Source: Amorphoplanes friuliensis DSM 7358 (GTDB taxonomy: Bacteria > Actinomycetota > Actinomycetes > Mycobacteriales > Micromonosporaceae). From it: a stretch of DNA of 64,000 nucleotides. The notes under the pieces were generated by a model. The model made no database searches. It was not told the origin of the DNA and was given only the letters and a program-made list of their open reading frames with translations. Shown here one piece after another: positions 25,562-34,317 of the stretch (positions are counted from its first letter, which is position 1; each line of letters opens with the position of its first letter). The stretch is from NCBI RefSeq assembly GCF_000494755.1, contig NC_022657.1, positions 3,138,001 to 3,202,000 on the forward strand, in the 5' to 3' direction. Position numbers and translations under genes: made by a program.

Positions 25562-26707
25562 ATGAACAGCTGGCCGATCGCGGTCTCCGACGACGACCTG
25601 CACGACCTGCGGCGCCGTCTCGCCGCCACCCGCTGGCCGGACCGCGAAACAGTCGCGGACGGCAGCCAGGGACCACAGCTCGACCGCATCCGGGCGCTGT
25701 GCGACCACTGGGCGACCGGCTACGACTGGCGGCGTACCGAACGGGCCATCAACGACCTCGGCTCGTCGCGCACCGTCATCGACGGCATCGACATCCACTT
25801 CCTGCACGTCCGCTCGGCCGAGCCCGGCGCGGTTCCGCTGCTGCTGTGCCACGGCTGGCCCGGCTCCGTCCTGGAGTTCCGGCACCTGATCGGCCCGCTG
25901 ACCGACCCGGTCGCCCACGGCGGCCGGGCCGAGGACGCCTTCCACGTCGTGATCCCGTCCATGCCCGGCTTCGGCTTCTCCGGCAAACCCACCGGCACCG
26001 GCTGGAACATCCCGCGGGTGGCCGACGCGTGGGTCACCCTCATGCGGCGTCTCGGCCACGACACCTTCTTCGCCCAGGGCGGCGACTGGGGTGCGGCGGT
26101 GGTCGAGCAGATCGCCCGCCGGGCACCCGAGCACTGCCGGGGTGTGCACTTCAACCTGCCGCTGGTGTTCCCGACCGGGCAGGAGATGAGCGAGGCGACC
26201 GAGGACGAGCAGCGGATGATGGCGCGCGCTCAGCGCTACCAGAGCGAACTGGACGGATACGCCCGTGAACAGGCGACCCGTCCACAGACGATCGGTTACT
26301 CACTCGCGGACTCGCCGGCCGGCCTCGCCGCCTGGATCTACACCCTCTTCCAGGACGTCACCGACAGCGACGGCAACCCCGAGAAGGTCATCGACCGCGA
26401 CGAGATCCTCGACGACATCATGCTCTACTGGCTGCCCAACGCTGCGGCGTCCTCGGCCCGGCTGTACTGGGAGGACAGGCAGAGCACCACCATGAGCGGC
26501 CCCGGGGAACCGAACCCGGTGCCCGCCGGCTTCAGCATCTTCCCGGGCGAGGCCGTGCAGGCCTCGCGGCGCTGGATCGAACGCCGCTACCGGACCGTGC
26601 TGCACTACGACCAGCTCGACCGCGGGGGTCACTTCGCCGCCCTCGAGCAGCCGGACCTGCTCACCGATCAGATCCGGACGACATTCCGATCACTGCGGGA
26701 CGCCTGA
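25562..26707 (+). CDS. epoxide hydrolase with EHN N-terminal domain
   Basis: 381 aa. ATG at 25562 with GGGAG upstream. The first 110 residues are the EHN domain typical of microsomal-type epoxide hydrolases (DLHDLRRRLAATRWPD). The catalytic domain shows HGWPGSVLEFRHLI (oxyanion HGWP at 97-100), the nucleophile Asp175 in GGDWGAAV, and the catalytic His in RGGHFAALEQP. Family members open epoxides by an Asp-ester intermediate. Transcribed divergently from the TetR gene, which probably represses it; a toxic-epoxide or polyketide-tailoring role are both possible. Confidence 0.88.
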   Translation: MNSWPIAVSDDDLHDLRRRLAATRWPDRETVADGSQGPQLDRIRALCDHWATGYDWRRTERAINDLGSSRTVIDGIDIHFLHVRSAEPGAVPLLLCHGWPGSVLEFRHLIGPLTDPVAHGGRAEDAFHVVIPSMPGFGFSGKPTGTGWNIPRVADAWVTLMRRLGHDTFFAQGGDWGAAVVEQIARRAPEHCRGVHFNLPLVFPTGQEMSEATEDEQRMMARAQRYQSELDGYAREQATRPQTIGYSLADSPAGLAAWIYTLFQDVTDSDGNPEKVIDRDEILDDIMLYWLPNAAASSARLYWEDRQSTTMSGPGEPNPVPAGFSIFPGEAVQASRRWIERRYRTVLHYDQLDRGGHFAALEQPDLLTDQIRTTFRSLRDA

Positions 26708-26713
26708 CCGGAG

Positions 26714-26734
26714 TAGGCAGTTGTTGCCGACGCG
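26714..26734 (+). promoter_or_regulatory. conserved upstream element, copy 1
   Basis: TA followed by GGCAGTTGTTGCCGACGCG. The same 21 bp occurs with a single change (T to C) at 31356-31376 before the multicopper oxidase gene. In both places exactly 31 nt separate the element from the start codon. It includes the half-palindrome GGCA-NNNNN-TGCC. Probably a regulator or alternative sigma-factor site. Confidence 0.6.
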
Positions 26735-26765
26735 CCGATCGCCGGCGCCGATCAGGATCGACGCC

Positions 26766-27668
26766 ATGGCAACACTTTCCCCGGAGACGACAAGAACGAG
26801 CAGGACCGGTTCGTGGAACCGCCCGATGATGGTCCTGGCCGCGGCGATGGCGGTGCTGGTGGTCGTCACGACCATCGGTGTCCTCGCCGACGGCCGGGTG
26901 CTGACCGGGTCCGCGATCTGGCTCAAGCCGTTCAAGTTCTCGGTCTCGATCCTCCTGTACGCCGTGGCGCTGGCCTGGATGCTGTCGTTGCTCCCCAGGC
27001 GCAGCCGCCTGGCCGAGCGGTCGGCCTTGGTCATCGTGCTGTCGTTGTTCATCGAGATGGCGGTGGTCGTCGTCCAGGTGATCCGGGGGACGACCAGCCA
27101 CTACAACATGTCCACGCCGTTGAACACGGCGCTGTGGAACATCATGTTCGCGGCGATCATCGTGTTGTTCTTCGCGCACCTGCTGATCGCTGTGGCGGTG
27201 CTGCGGGCGCGGATCCCGGATCGGGTCGTGCGTACCGGAGTGGCTCTGGGGGTGGGTGTTTCCCTGGTGGGCCTGTTTGTCGCCACCCCGATGGGCAGTG
27301 CGAACCAGCACACGGTCGGGGCGGCGGACGGCGGTCCGGGCCTGCCCGTGGTCGGCTGGAGCACCGTCGGCGGGGACCTGCGGGTGGGCCATTTCATCGG
27401 GCTGCACGCGTTGCAGGTGCTGCCGCTGCTGGCGTGGGGGCTGACGCGGTTCGCCGGGCGGCTGTCCGAGCGGGCCAGGGTGCGGCTCCTGCTGCTGGCG
27501 GGGGCCGGCTACGCCGGGATCACCGTGCTGACCACCTGGCAGGCCCTGCGGGAGCAGCCGCTGATCCGCCCGGACGTGGTGACGCTGACCGCGTTCGGGG
27601 TGCTGGCCGGTCTGGTGCTGGCCGGCGTCGCAATAACCCTGCGAGCCGAGGCCCGTCAGGAGCTCTGA
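26766..27668 (+). CDS. uncharacterised 8-helix membrane protein
   Basis: 300 aa. ATG at 26766, supported by its fixed distance from the element at 26714-26734. Eight hydrophobic segments are visible, from MMVLAAAMAVLVVVTTIGVL to AFGVLAGLVLAGVAITL. Polar, conserved-looking loops are GSAIWLKPFKFSVS and a histidine-containing helix GHFIGLHALQVLPLL; another His lies in FFAHLLIAVAVL. Paired His in helices could bind haem or metal, but this is a guess. I do not recognise a named family. It follows the epoxide hydrolase by 58 bp yet has its own upstream element. Confidence 0.7.
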   Translation: MATLSPETTRTSRTGSWNRPMMVLAAAMAVLVVVTTIGVLADGRVLTGSAIWLKPFKFSVSILLYAVALAWMLSLLPRRSRLAERSALVIVLSLFIEMAVVVVQVIRGTTSHYNMSTPLNTALWNIMFAAIIVLFFAHLLIAVAVLRARIPDRVVRTGVALGVGVSLVGLFVATPMGSANQHTVGAADGGPGLPVVGWSTVGGDLRVGHFIGLHALQVLPLLAWGLTRFAGRLSERARVRLLLLAGAGYAGITVLTTWQALREQPLIRPDVVTLTAFGVLAGLVLAGVAITLRAEARQEL

Positions 27669-27696
27669 GCGCCGAGGCCCGTCAGGTGGTCTGAGC
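27645..27696. repeat. 26-bp tandem duplication at a convergent gene junction
   Basis: Two adjacent copies (27645-27670, 27671-27696) differ at two positions; the identical core is GCCGAGGCCCGTCAGG. Copy 1 contains the stop of the membrane-protein gene, copy 2 the stop of the minus-strand gene. Without the second copy the two genes would overlap tail to tail. Confidence 0.85.
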
Positions 27697-27960
27697 GGCG
27701 TGGTGCGCCCGGCTGCCCTCGCGGTAGAAGAGGTAGCCGCCGTGGTGCAGCACGTCGCCGTCGAACCGGCCGTCGGCGGTGAAGCCGGTGTCGTCCCAGT
27801 AGTCGATGTGCTCGCCGGAGACTTCGTAACGGCCGGTGTAGGCGCTGGCCCGGGTGCCGCGGGCCTCGTCGTAACGCCCGTCGGCGCGCAACTCCTGCCG
27901 GATGTGGTTGTCCGAGGTCACCCACATCCCGAGGTGGCTGGTCCCTGTGTGTTCTTCCAT
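27682..27960 (-). CDS. Atu4866-domain protein
   Basis: 92 aa from ATG 27960; a GTG at 28008 would add 16 residues. The short beta-rich sequence HLGMWVTSDNHIRQELRADGRYDEARG ... YTGRYEVSGEHIDYWDDTGF matches the Atu4866 family, compact lipocalin-like proteins of unknown function often found near oxidoreductase or regulator genes. Downstream of the LuxR-type gene on the same strand, so likely the last gene of that operon. Confidence 0.7.
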   Translation of the reverse strand: MEEHTGTSHLGMWVTSDNHIRQELRADGRYDEARGTRASAYTGRYEVSGEHIDYWDDTGFTADGRFDGDVLHHGGYLFYREGSRAHHAAQTT

Positions 27961-28013
27961 GCGGCCACGGTAGGTGCGCCCGGAGAGCCCAGCCAGGTTG
28001 TGTTGCACCCAGG

Positions 28014-30683
28014 CTAGCCCTGGGCGGCGCGCAGGTCGGGGTGGTCCCGGAGCTGCCGCCGTGAGGTGAGACCGAGCTTGCGGAAGATGCTGCGCAGGTG
28101 GGCGTCAACCGTGCGTTTGCTGATGAAGAGCTGGCTCGCCACCTCGTGGGAGGTGGCGCCCGCGGCGACGAGGCGGGCCACGGCGACCTCCTGCATGGTC
28201 AGCCGCTCGTACGGCTGCTCGGAGCGGGAGGTGACCCGTTCGCCGGTGGCGCGCAGCTCGTCGGCGGCGCGCCGGGCGAAGCCCTCGTTCCCGGCCCGGG
28301 TCAGCAGCTCGTGGGCGGTGTGCAGGTGGGGGCGGCAGTCGCGGCGGCGGCCCGCACGGCGCAACCATTCGCCGTACAGGAGGTGGGCGCGACCCAGGTA
28401 GGGGAGCAGGCGGCCTTCGGCGAGGAGTTCGACGGACTCCCGGAAGTGGTCCTCGACGCCGGTCACGAGCCCTCGCGCGCAAGCGGCGATTCCCCGGCCC
28501 GTGGTGGTCCCGGCGGCCTCGGTGCGTTCGGTCAGCGAGGCCAGCGCCTGCCGCGCGGCGGTGTGGTCGCCGCAGCGGACCGCCGCCTCGATGAGCTCCG
28601 GCAGTGCCTGTCCCGTGAGGAAGATGTCGTTGTGCTCGATGGCCCGGCGGGCCGCCCGCAGCGCGGCCGGATAGTCGGCCAGCCCGTTGTGCAGCATGGC
28701 CGCCGTCGCGTGCAGATTGGTCACCTGCCCCGCCGACGGGGGAGCGGTCAGCTCCAGGAAGTCGTCCCGCCGGCCGCGGTGCGCGGCCAGGTGCAACCGG
28801 TGGTAGACCAGCGGAGCCAGTCCGGCGGCGTCGGCGATCGCGGCTTCCCCGGCGGTCGCGGCGATCGCCCGGGCGATGTCACCGGTCATGATGCCCTCGG
28901 TGGCCTTCTGCGCGAGGCCGAGCTGGAGCTGCTGGGGCGAGCCCGACTCGCGGCCCTGCTTGACCAGCCAGGCGGCGATGGTGTTGTGCGTCTCCGGCTC
29001 CCACAGCTCGACGGCGATCATCGTGGCCAGGGCCGGCCGGCGTACCCACAACGGCTCGGTGTCACCGTGCAGGGCGTGCCGCAGCAGGGGAGCCGCGGCC
29101 GGATACCCGGTGGTGACCAGCTCGATCAGCGCGTCCAGCAGGTCCGGGGAGCTCGACGCCGGTGCCGAGGACCGGGCCGCGGCCACGATCCTGCGGATGA
29201 CACCGCGGCCCCGGCCGACGACCAGGCTCATCTCGAGGGCTTCCACGAAACACTCGCGGGCCCGGGCCGGGTCCACTGTCGACAGCTGCTGCGCGGCCCG
29301 TGCCATCAGCATCGGGCCGGCGTCGACATCGTGCCGGGTGAAAGCGGCCCGGCCCCGCAGCAGGTCGGCCCGGGCGCGCCGGTGGTCGTCGAGGGTCGCC
29401 GGGTCCAGGGTCGCCAGCAGCTCGACCGCGTTGTCCGCTCGTCCCGCTTCGAAGGTGGCCTGCGCGGCGGCCAGGGTGCGGTCGATCCGGCGTTCCGGGT
29501 CGAGGGAGAGCGCCACCGAGCGTTCGAGGAACGCGGCTGCCGCCGCCACACCACCCCGGGCCCGCGCCCGCGACGCGCCCCGCTCGAGTTCGTCGGCGAT
29601 GGTGTCGTCGGGGCCGGCGCACGCCTGCGCCCGGTGCCAGGCCTGCCGGTCCGGCGCCGCGTCGGGGTCCGTCGCGCGGGCCAGCGCGTCGTGGGCCGTG
29701 CGGCGCTCGCTGTCGGAGGCGGCCCGGTAGACCGCCGACCGGGCCAGCGGGTGACAGAACCGGATCCGCGGGCCGAAGTCGGCCAGCCCGGTCCCGGCCG
29801 CCTCCGCCCCGGCCACGGTCAGGTCGAGCCCGAGGTGGCGCGCGGCCGTCCAGAGCAGACCCGGATCGCCGGTGGGGTCGGCGCTCGCGACGGTCAGCAG
29901 CAGCCGCGCCCGCGGGGACAACCCCGTCAGCCGGGCCCGGTATCCGTGCTCGATCCGGCTCGGCACCGACGACGCCCCGGGCAGCACAAAACCACCGGCC
30001 CTGGGCAGCTCGAGCAGCGCCAGCGGACTGCCCTGGGCCTCGGCGACCAGCCGGTCCCGCACCTGATCGTCCAGTGGGAACGGGCTGCGTGTCCTGAGCA
30101 GGATCCGGGCGTCCTCGTCGTCGAGGGCGCCGACGGGCAGGGTGGGCAGCTCGCCCAGGTCGTCCGAGCCCGATCCGGGCCGAACGCCGAACAGCATCAC
30201 GATCGGGTCGGCGGCGAGCCGGCGGGCCAGGAACAGCACCACTCTCGACGACGCGCTGTCCAGCCACTGCGCGTCGTCGACCACGCACAACAGCGGCCGG
30301 TCGCGGGCTGCGACGGTCAGCAGACCCAGAGCGGCCATACCGACCTGGTACGGATCGGACGTCCCCACGGCGAGCCCGAACGCCGCCCGCAGAGCGTCAC
30401 GGTGCCGGTGCGGCAGCTCGGCCAGGTGCTCCAGCATCGGCACACACAGCTGGTGCAGTCCGGCGTACGGCAGCTCCTGTTCGAACTCCGAGCCCGACGC
30501 GCGGACGACCCGGAACGCCGTTGCGGCCTGGGCGGCCCGGGCCAGCAGGGCGCTCTTGCCGATGCCCGCCTCGCCTCGCAGGACCAGCGTGCCGCCCCGG
30601 CCCGCAGCCGCCGCGCCGGTCAGCTCGTCGAGCCGGCGTATCTCGCCGGTCCGGCCGACGAGCAGGTCGGAGGTCGTGATCAT
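28014..30683 (-). CDS. LAL-type LuxR regulator with AAA ATPase domain
   Basis: 889 aa. ATG at 30683 overlaps the TetR stop (ATGA). An N-terminal AAA domain has Walker A GEAGIGKSALL (from residue 37) and Walker B LLCVVDDAQWLD. A long helical TPR-like middle follows. The last 65 residues are a LuxR helix-turn-helix, LTMQEVAVARLVAAGATSHEVASQLFISKRTVDAHLRSIFRKLGL. Large ATP-binding LuxR regulators of this kind (MalT-like) activate catabolic or secondary-metabolite genes in response to an inducer. No biosynthetic cluster is adjacent, so the target is not evident; the Atu4866 gene and the divergent oxidase are the nearest candidates. Confidence 0.88.
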   Translation of the reverse strand: MITTSDLLVGRTGEIRRLDELTGAAAAGRGGTLVLRGEAGIGKSALLARAAQAATAFRVVRASGSEFEQELPYAGLHQLCVPMLEHLAELPHRHRDALRAAFGLAVGTSDPYQVGMAALGLLTVAARDRPLLCVVDDAQWLDSASSRVVLFLARRLAADPIVMLFGVRPGSGSDDLGELPTLPVGALDDEDARILLRTRSPFPLDDQVRDRLVAEAQGSPLALLELPRAGGFVLPGASSVPSRIEHGYRARLTGLSPRARLLLTVASADPTGDPGLLWTAARHLGLDLTVAGAEAAGTGLADFGPRIRFCHPLARSAVYRAASDSERRTAHDALARATDPDAAPDRQAWHRAQACAGPDDTIADELERGASRARARGGVAAAAAFLERSVALSLDPERRIDRTLAAAQATFEAGRADNAVELLATLDPATLDDHRRARADLLRGRAAFTRHDVDAGPMLMARAAQQLSTVDPARARECFVEALEMSLVVGRGRGVIRRIVAAARSSAPASSSPDLLDALIELVTTGYPAAAPLLRHALHGDTEPLWVRRPALATMIAVELWEPETHNTIAAWLVKQGRESGSPQQLQLGLAQKATEGIMTGDIARAIAATAGEAAIADAAGLAPLVYHRLHLAAHRGRRDDFLELTAPPSAGQVTNLHATAAMLHNGLADYPAALRAARRAIEHNDIFLTGQALPELIEAAVRCGDHTAARQALASLTERTEAAGTTTGRGIAACARGLVTGVEDHFRESVELLAEGRLLPYLGRAHLLYGEWLRRAGRRRDCRPHLHTAHELLTRAGNEGFARRAADELRATGERVTSRSEQPYERLTMQEVAVARLVAAGATSHEVASQLFISKRTVDAHLRSIFRKLGLTSRRQLRDHPDLRAAQG

Positions 30684-31312
30684 CGCTGGGTCAGCCGGGC
30701 CAGCGCGGTGATCATGCGCTCGCCGAGGTCCGCGGGGCCGGGCAGACGATGGCTGACCGCGCGCTGGTGGGCGAATCCGTGCAGGCCGAGCCAGACCGCC
30801 ACGGCGTCTCCGGCCGGGTCCGTGCTGAGCGAGGTCCCGGTGGCGACGCAGGCGTCGAGAGCCTCGGCCAGCAGGGCCAGGCTCTCGTTGCCCAGGCTGG
30901 TCAGGTCCTCGGCCACGATCGAGCTCTCGCCCGGCGTCGGGGTCCACAGGCCGCCGAACATCGTGCGGTACCGCTGCGGCCGGGACTGTGCGAAGTGCAG
31001 GTACGCGTGGCAGAGGGCCAGCAGTCGCTCACGCGGGTCGTCCCCGGCGCCGGTCACGGCGGCGCGCAGGGCCAGATGCAGCTCGGCGAAGGCGTCACGC
31101 ACCACGGCCAGCATGATGGCCGGCTGGTCCGGGAAGTGCCGGTAGATCGACGGCGCCGCGATGCCCGCCCTCCGGGCGATGGACCGCAGCGTCAGCGCCC
31201 GTTCGTCGCCGGTCTCGTCGAGCAGGTCCACGGCGGCCCCGACGATCTCGTCGCGCAGGCGTGCACCTTCGCCGCGGGGGTTGCGGGCACGGCCGGTCTC
31301 GGTGAGGTTCAC
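30680..31312 (-). CDS. TetR-family regulator (leaderless message)
   Basis: 210 aa, GTG at 31312. Helix-turn-helix LTLRSIARRAGIAAPSIYRHFPDQPAIMLAVV near residues 40-72, followed by a TetR_C_13-like domain (FGGLWTPTPGES, AVWLGLHGFAHQRAVSHRLP). The -10 TAAGGT ends seven bases before the GTG, so the mRNA is predicted to be leaderless. Coupled (ATGA) to the LuxR-type gene behind it, and divergent from the multicopper oxidase across 95 bp. It probably represses one or both units. Confidence 0.86.
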   Translation of the reverse strand: MNLTETGRARNPRGEGARLRDEIVGAAVDLLDETGDERALTLRSIARRAGIAAPSIYRHFPDQPAIMLAVVRDAFAELHLALRAAVTGAGDDPRERLLALCHAYLHFAQSRPQRYRTMFGGLWTPTPGESSIVAEDLTSLGNESLALLAEALDACVATGTSLSTDPAGDAVAVWLGLHGFAHQRAVSHRLPGPADLGERMITALARLTQR

Positions 31313-31318
31313 GCCGTA

Positions 31319-31348
31319 ACCTTACACACGTAAACTTTCATCCGTAAA
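31319..31348 (-). promoter_or_regulatory. tetR promoter with overlapping palindrome
   Basis: Minus strand: TTTACG (31348-31343), 18-bp spacer, TAAGGT (31324-31319). CGTAAA occurs twice (direct repeat) and TTACACACGTAA (31322-31333) is palindromic across the -10. This is a plausible autorepressor site. Confidence 0.55.
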
Positions 31349-31355
31349 GCTCGGT

Positions 31356-31376
31356 TAGGCAGTCGTTGCCGACGCG
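31356..31376 (+). promoter_or_regulatory. conserved upstream element, copy 2
   Basis: TA followed by GGCAGTCGTTGCCGACGCG, 31 nt before the GTG at 31408. One base differs from copy 1 at 26714-26734. The match in sequence and in distance to the start suggests shared control of the oxidase and the membrane protein. Confidence 0.6.
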
Positions 31377-31407
31377 AGCGGACCCGTCGCCACCGCACCG
31401 TGGTCGG

Positions 31408-33222
31408 GTGCAAGCAATTCTCATCCTCATCGATCTGACGCTGGCCGTGCTGACGCTGATCGCCGCGCCCGTGGCCGGCATCCGTCGAACCCGCCTCTGG
31501 CTCATCTCACTCGCCGCGCTCGCGGCCGGCCGCCTGGCCGTCGCCTGCCTGATGCTGACCGGTGGGCTGCTGCTGGCGGATTCGCGGCTGGCGGTCCAGG
31601 TGCCGCTCGCACTCCTGCCCGCGCTGTGGGCGGTCTGGAGGCCCGGCCGGACGGCCGCACACCTCAGTGCAGCCGGCGCGATGCTCTCCGTCTGGTGGCT
31701 GCTCGCGCCGTTCGCCCCGCAGGACACCGTGCTGGTGCTTGCCGGCTCGGTGCTGGCCCTGGCGGGCATCGGCGGCCTCTCCGTCGCGGTCGGTCGCTGG
31801 CGCGAGTCGCGGTCACGCCTGTCCCGCCTGCCCTGGCTGACCACGGCCTTCCTGCTCGTCCCGGCCGTGACGCTGGTGGTCGCGGGCCAGGCGAACGCGT
31901 CCGCGACGGACCACGACCACGGTGGTGCCGGACAGCTGAGCGTCGACCAGCTCGTCGGACCCCGCAATCAGGTGCCCGACGTGCGGACGACGCTGGTGGC
32001 GGCCCGGTCGCAGGTGCGGCTCGCCTCCGGGCGCACGGTGGAGGCCCTGACCTTCAACGGCAGTTCCCCCGGCCCCGAGATCCGCGTGAAGAAGGGCCGG
32101 CTCATCGAGGTGACACTGGTCAACACCGACGTGGCCGAAGGCGTGACCGTGCACTGGCACGGGGTCGACGTGCCGAACGCGGAGGACGGCGTGCCGGGCG
32201 TGACCCAGGACGCGGTGCCGCCGGGCGGGCGCCACGTCTACCGGTTCACCGCGACCCGGGCGGGGACGTTCTGGTACCACACGCACCGCGACGGCCTGCT
32301 CAACGTCAAGAAGGGCCTCTACGGTGCGCTGATCGTCGAGGACACGGCGCCGTTCACCGGGACCGAGCGAACGGTGTTCACCCATGCCTGGCCCGGTTCC
32401 GGCGGCGACGTCACCGCGTTCGACCGCGACGATCGGCCCGCCCCCGCTCAGCTCCCGGCCGGCCGGAACGTCCTGCTCCGCATGATCAACAGCTCAGAGG
32501 AGCCGCAGACCCTCCAGGTACGCGGTACGCCGTTCCAGGTTGCCGCGATCGACGGCAACACCGTCGAGGGCGCCACGCCCCTGCAGCCCGGAACCGAACT
32601 GCTGCTCGCCGCCGGTGGGCGTTACGACCTCAGCTTCACGATGCCCGCGGGCCCGGCCACTGTGGCCCTCGCGGGAAGCCCGGACGTCGCACTCACGTTC
32701 AGCCCTGACGGCGCAGCGGGCCCGGCACCGGCCGCCGACGGTGGGCAGTTCGACCCCCTGACCTACGGATCCGGTACGCCACCCGCGGCCGCCCCCTACC
32801 AGCGGACGTTCGACCTGCGGCTGGACGACGGGTTCGGCTTCAGTCAAGGCCGCCTCTCGTACGTCAGCAGTCTCATCAACGGCCGGCTGTACCCGGCGGT
32901 GCCGTCTCTGGAGGTCGAGCGGGGAGACCGCGTCAGGGTGCGCCTCGCCAGCCGCAGCCTGATCAATCACCCGTTCCACCTGCACGGTCACCGGGTCCGC
33001 GTGCTGTCCCGCAACGGTGTCCCCGCCACCGGCAGTCCATGGTGGACCGACACGCTCAACGTCGGCAGCGGTGAGCTCTACGAGATCGAGTTCATCGCCG
33101 ACAACCCCGGCATCTGGATGGACCACTGCCACAACTTCCAGCACGGCGCGAACGGCATGATCATGCACCTCGCGTACCGGAGCGTCAGCACGCCGTACTC
33201 GTCGGACCACGCACCCGAGTGA
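31408..33222 (+). CDS. multicopper oxidase with N-terminal membrane domain
   Basis: 604 aa. GTG at 31408 is favoured over an earlier in-frame start because of the conserved upstream element. Residues 1-160 hold five hydrophobic segments (IDLTLAVLTLIAAPVAG ... AFLLVPAVTLVVAG), then a His-rich linker TDHDHGG. The laccase-like part has all four copper motifs: HWHG (249-252), WYHTH (289-293), HPFHLHGH (521-528) and HCHNFQHGANGM (573-584, type-1 copper with Met). It would oxidise phenolics, metals such as Cu(I), or other donors on the outer face of the membrane. Fusion to a polytopic membrane anchor is unusual compared with soluble laccases. Followed after 44 bp by a quinone oxidoreductase. Confidence 0.9.
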   Translation: MQAILILIDLTLAVLTLIAAPVAGIRRTRLWLISLAALAAGRLAVACLMLTGGLLLADSRLAVQVPLALLPALWAVWRPGRTAAHLSAAGAMLSVWWLLAPFAPQDTVLVLAGSVLALAGIGGLSVAVGRWRESRSRLSRLPWLTTAFLLVPAVTLVVAGQANASATDHDHGGAGQLSVDQLVGPRNQVPDVRTTLVAARSQVRLASGRTVEALTFNGSSPGPEIRVKKGRLIEVTLVNTDVAEGVTVHWHGVDVPNAEDGVPGVTQDAVPPGGRHVYRFTATRAGTFWYHTHRDGLLNVKKGLYGALIVEDTAPFTGTERTVFTHAWPGSGGDVTAFDRDDRPAPAQLPAGRNVLLRMINSSEEPQTLQVRGTPFQVAAIDGNTVEGATPLQPGTELLLAAGGRYDLSFTMPAGPATVALAGSPDVALTFSPDGAAGPAPAADGGQFDPLTYGSGTPPAAAPYQRTFDLRLDDGFGFSQGRLSYVSSLINGRLYPAVPSLEVERGDRVRVRLASRSLINHPFHLHGHRVRVLSRNGVPATGSPWWTDTLNVGSGELYEIEFIADNPGIWMDHCHNFQHGANGMIMHLAYRSVSTPYSSDHAPE

Positions 33223-33266
33223 CCACCGACCACCCCCGCCCGACACCCCTCTCGAAGGAACGAACC

Positions 33267-34295
33267 ATGACGACCCTCGCGACCGAAATTGTCCTTCCCG
33301 GCATCGTGGAACCGGGCGGTCTGCAGGTCCGCGCCCGCGAACTGCCGCCGCCGGGACCGGGCCAGGTGCTGCTGCGGGTGGACGCCACCGGTGTGTCGTT
33401 CGCGGAGCAGCAGATGCGGCTCGGCCGGTACTTCGGTCAGCCGCCGTTCCCCTTCGTGCCCGGCTACGACGCGGTGGGCACGGTCACCGCCCTCGGACCG
33501 GACGTGGACAGCGCCCTGCTCGACCACCGGTACGCCGTGGTCACCAAGGTCGGCGGCTGGGCCAGTCACCTCGTCGTCGACGCCGCCGACCTCATGGCGG
33601 TGCCGGACGGTGTCGACGCCGCCGCGGCCGAGACACTCGTGGTCAACGGCGTCACCGCGTACCAGATGCTGTTCCGGGTGGCGAAGGTCGAGGCGGGCGG
33701 GACGATCGTGGTGCTGGGCGCCAACGGCGGTGTCGGCTCGGCACTGGTGCAACTGGCCCGGCACGCCGGCATCAAGGTCATCGGCACGGCCTCGGCCCGG
33801 CACCACGAACTGCTGAACAAACTCGGCGCGATCCCGGTCGACTACCGCGACCCGGACCTCTACCGCCGGATCCGGGCGCTTGCACCGTCCGGCGTGGACG
33901 CCGTCTTCGACCACGTCGGAGGCGAGGGCCTGAAGCAGTCCTGGCACCTGGTCCGCAAGGGCGGAACGCTGGTCTCCTACGGCATCGCCGGTTTGAAGGA
34001 CGAGTCCGGCTCGCCGCAGGTCGCGTACCTGAGCCTGTTCTCGCAACTGTGGATGTGGCATCTCTCCCCGAACAACCGCAGCGCACGCTTCTACAACTTC
34101 TGGGCGGGCGAACGGCAGAAGGCGAAGTTCCGCGGACGCTTGCGCGAGGACCTCACCGCGGTGTTCGCGCTGCTCGCCCAAGGTGGGATCACCCCGCAGA
34201 TCGCCGCGACCTTTCCCCTGAGCCGGGCCGCCGAGGCGCTCGCCCTCGCCGAATCCGGCACCGTGGCCGGGAAGGTCATCCTGACCCGGGACTGA
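33267..34295 (+). CDS. MDR-family NADPH:quinone oxidoreductase, zinc-free type
   Basis: 342 aa. ATG at 33267 with AAGGAACG upstream. GroES-like N-domain (LPPPGPGQVLLRVDATGVSFAEQQMRLG), then a Rossmann domain with VVLGANGGVGSALVQLARHAG (NADPH loop) and DAVFDHVGGEGL. The structural-zinc cysteines and catalytic Cys/His ligands of alcohol dehydrogenases are absent, as in quinone oxidoreductases. It probably shares a transcript with the multicopper oxidase; a quinone produced by the oxidase could be its substrate, which is inference from position only. Confidence 0.82.
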   Translation: MTTLATEIVLPGIVEPGGLQVRARELPPPGPGQVLLRVDATGVSFAEQQMRLGRYFGQPPFPFVPGYDAVGTVTALGPDVDSALLDHRYAVVTKVGGWASHLVVDAADLMAVPDGVDAAAAETLVVNGVTAYQMLFRVAKVEAGGTIVVLGANGGVGSALVQLARHAGIKVIGTASARHHELLNKLGAIPVDYRDPDLYRRIRALAPSGVDAVFDHVGGEGLKQSWHLVRKGGTLVSYGIAGLKDESGSPQVAYLSLFSQLWMWHLSPNNRSARFYNFWAGERQKAKFRGRLREDLTAVFALLAQGGITPQIAATFPLSRAAEALALAESGTVAGKVILTRD

Positions 34296-34317
34296 CGGCC
34301 CCGGCCGGACCTCGACG

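Noticed and set aside
28098..31145. Very long plus-strand reading frame opposite the LuxR/TetR genes
   Set aside because: It is the antisense shadow of GC-rich codons; its composition (Gly, Arg, Val, Gln rich, no domains) is meaningless, while the minus-strand genes have clear domains.
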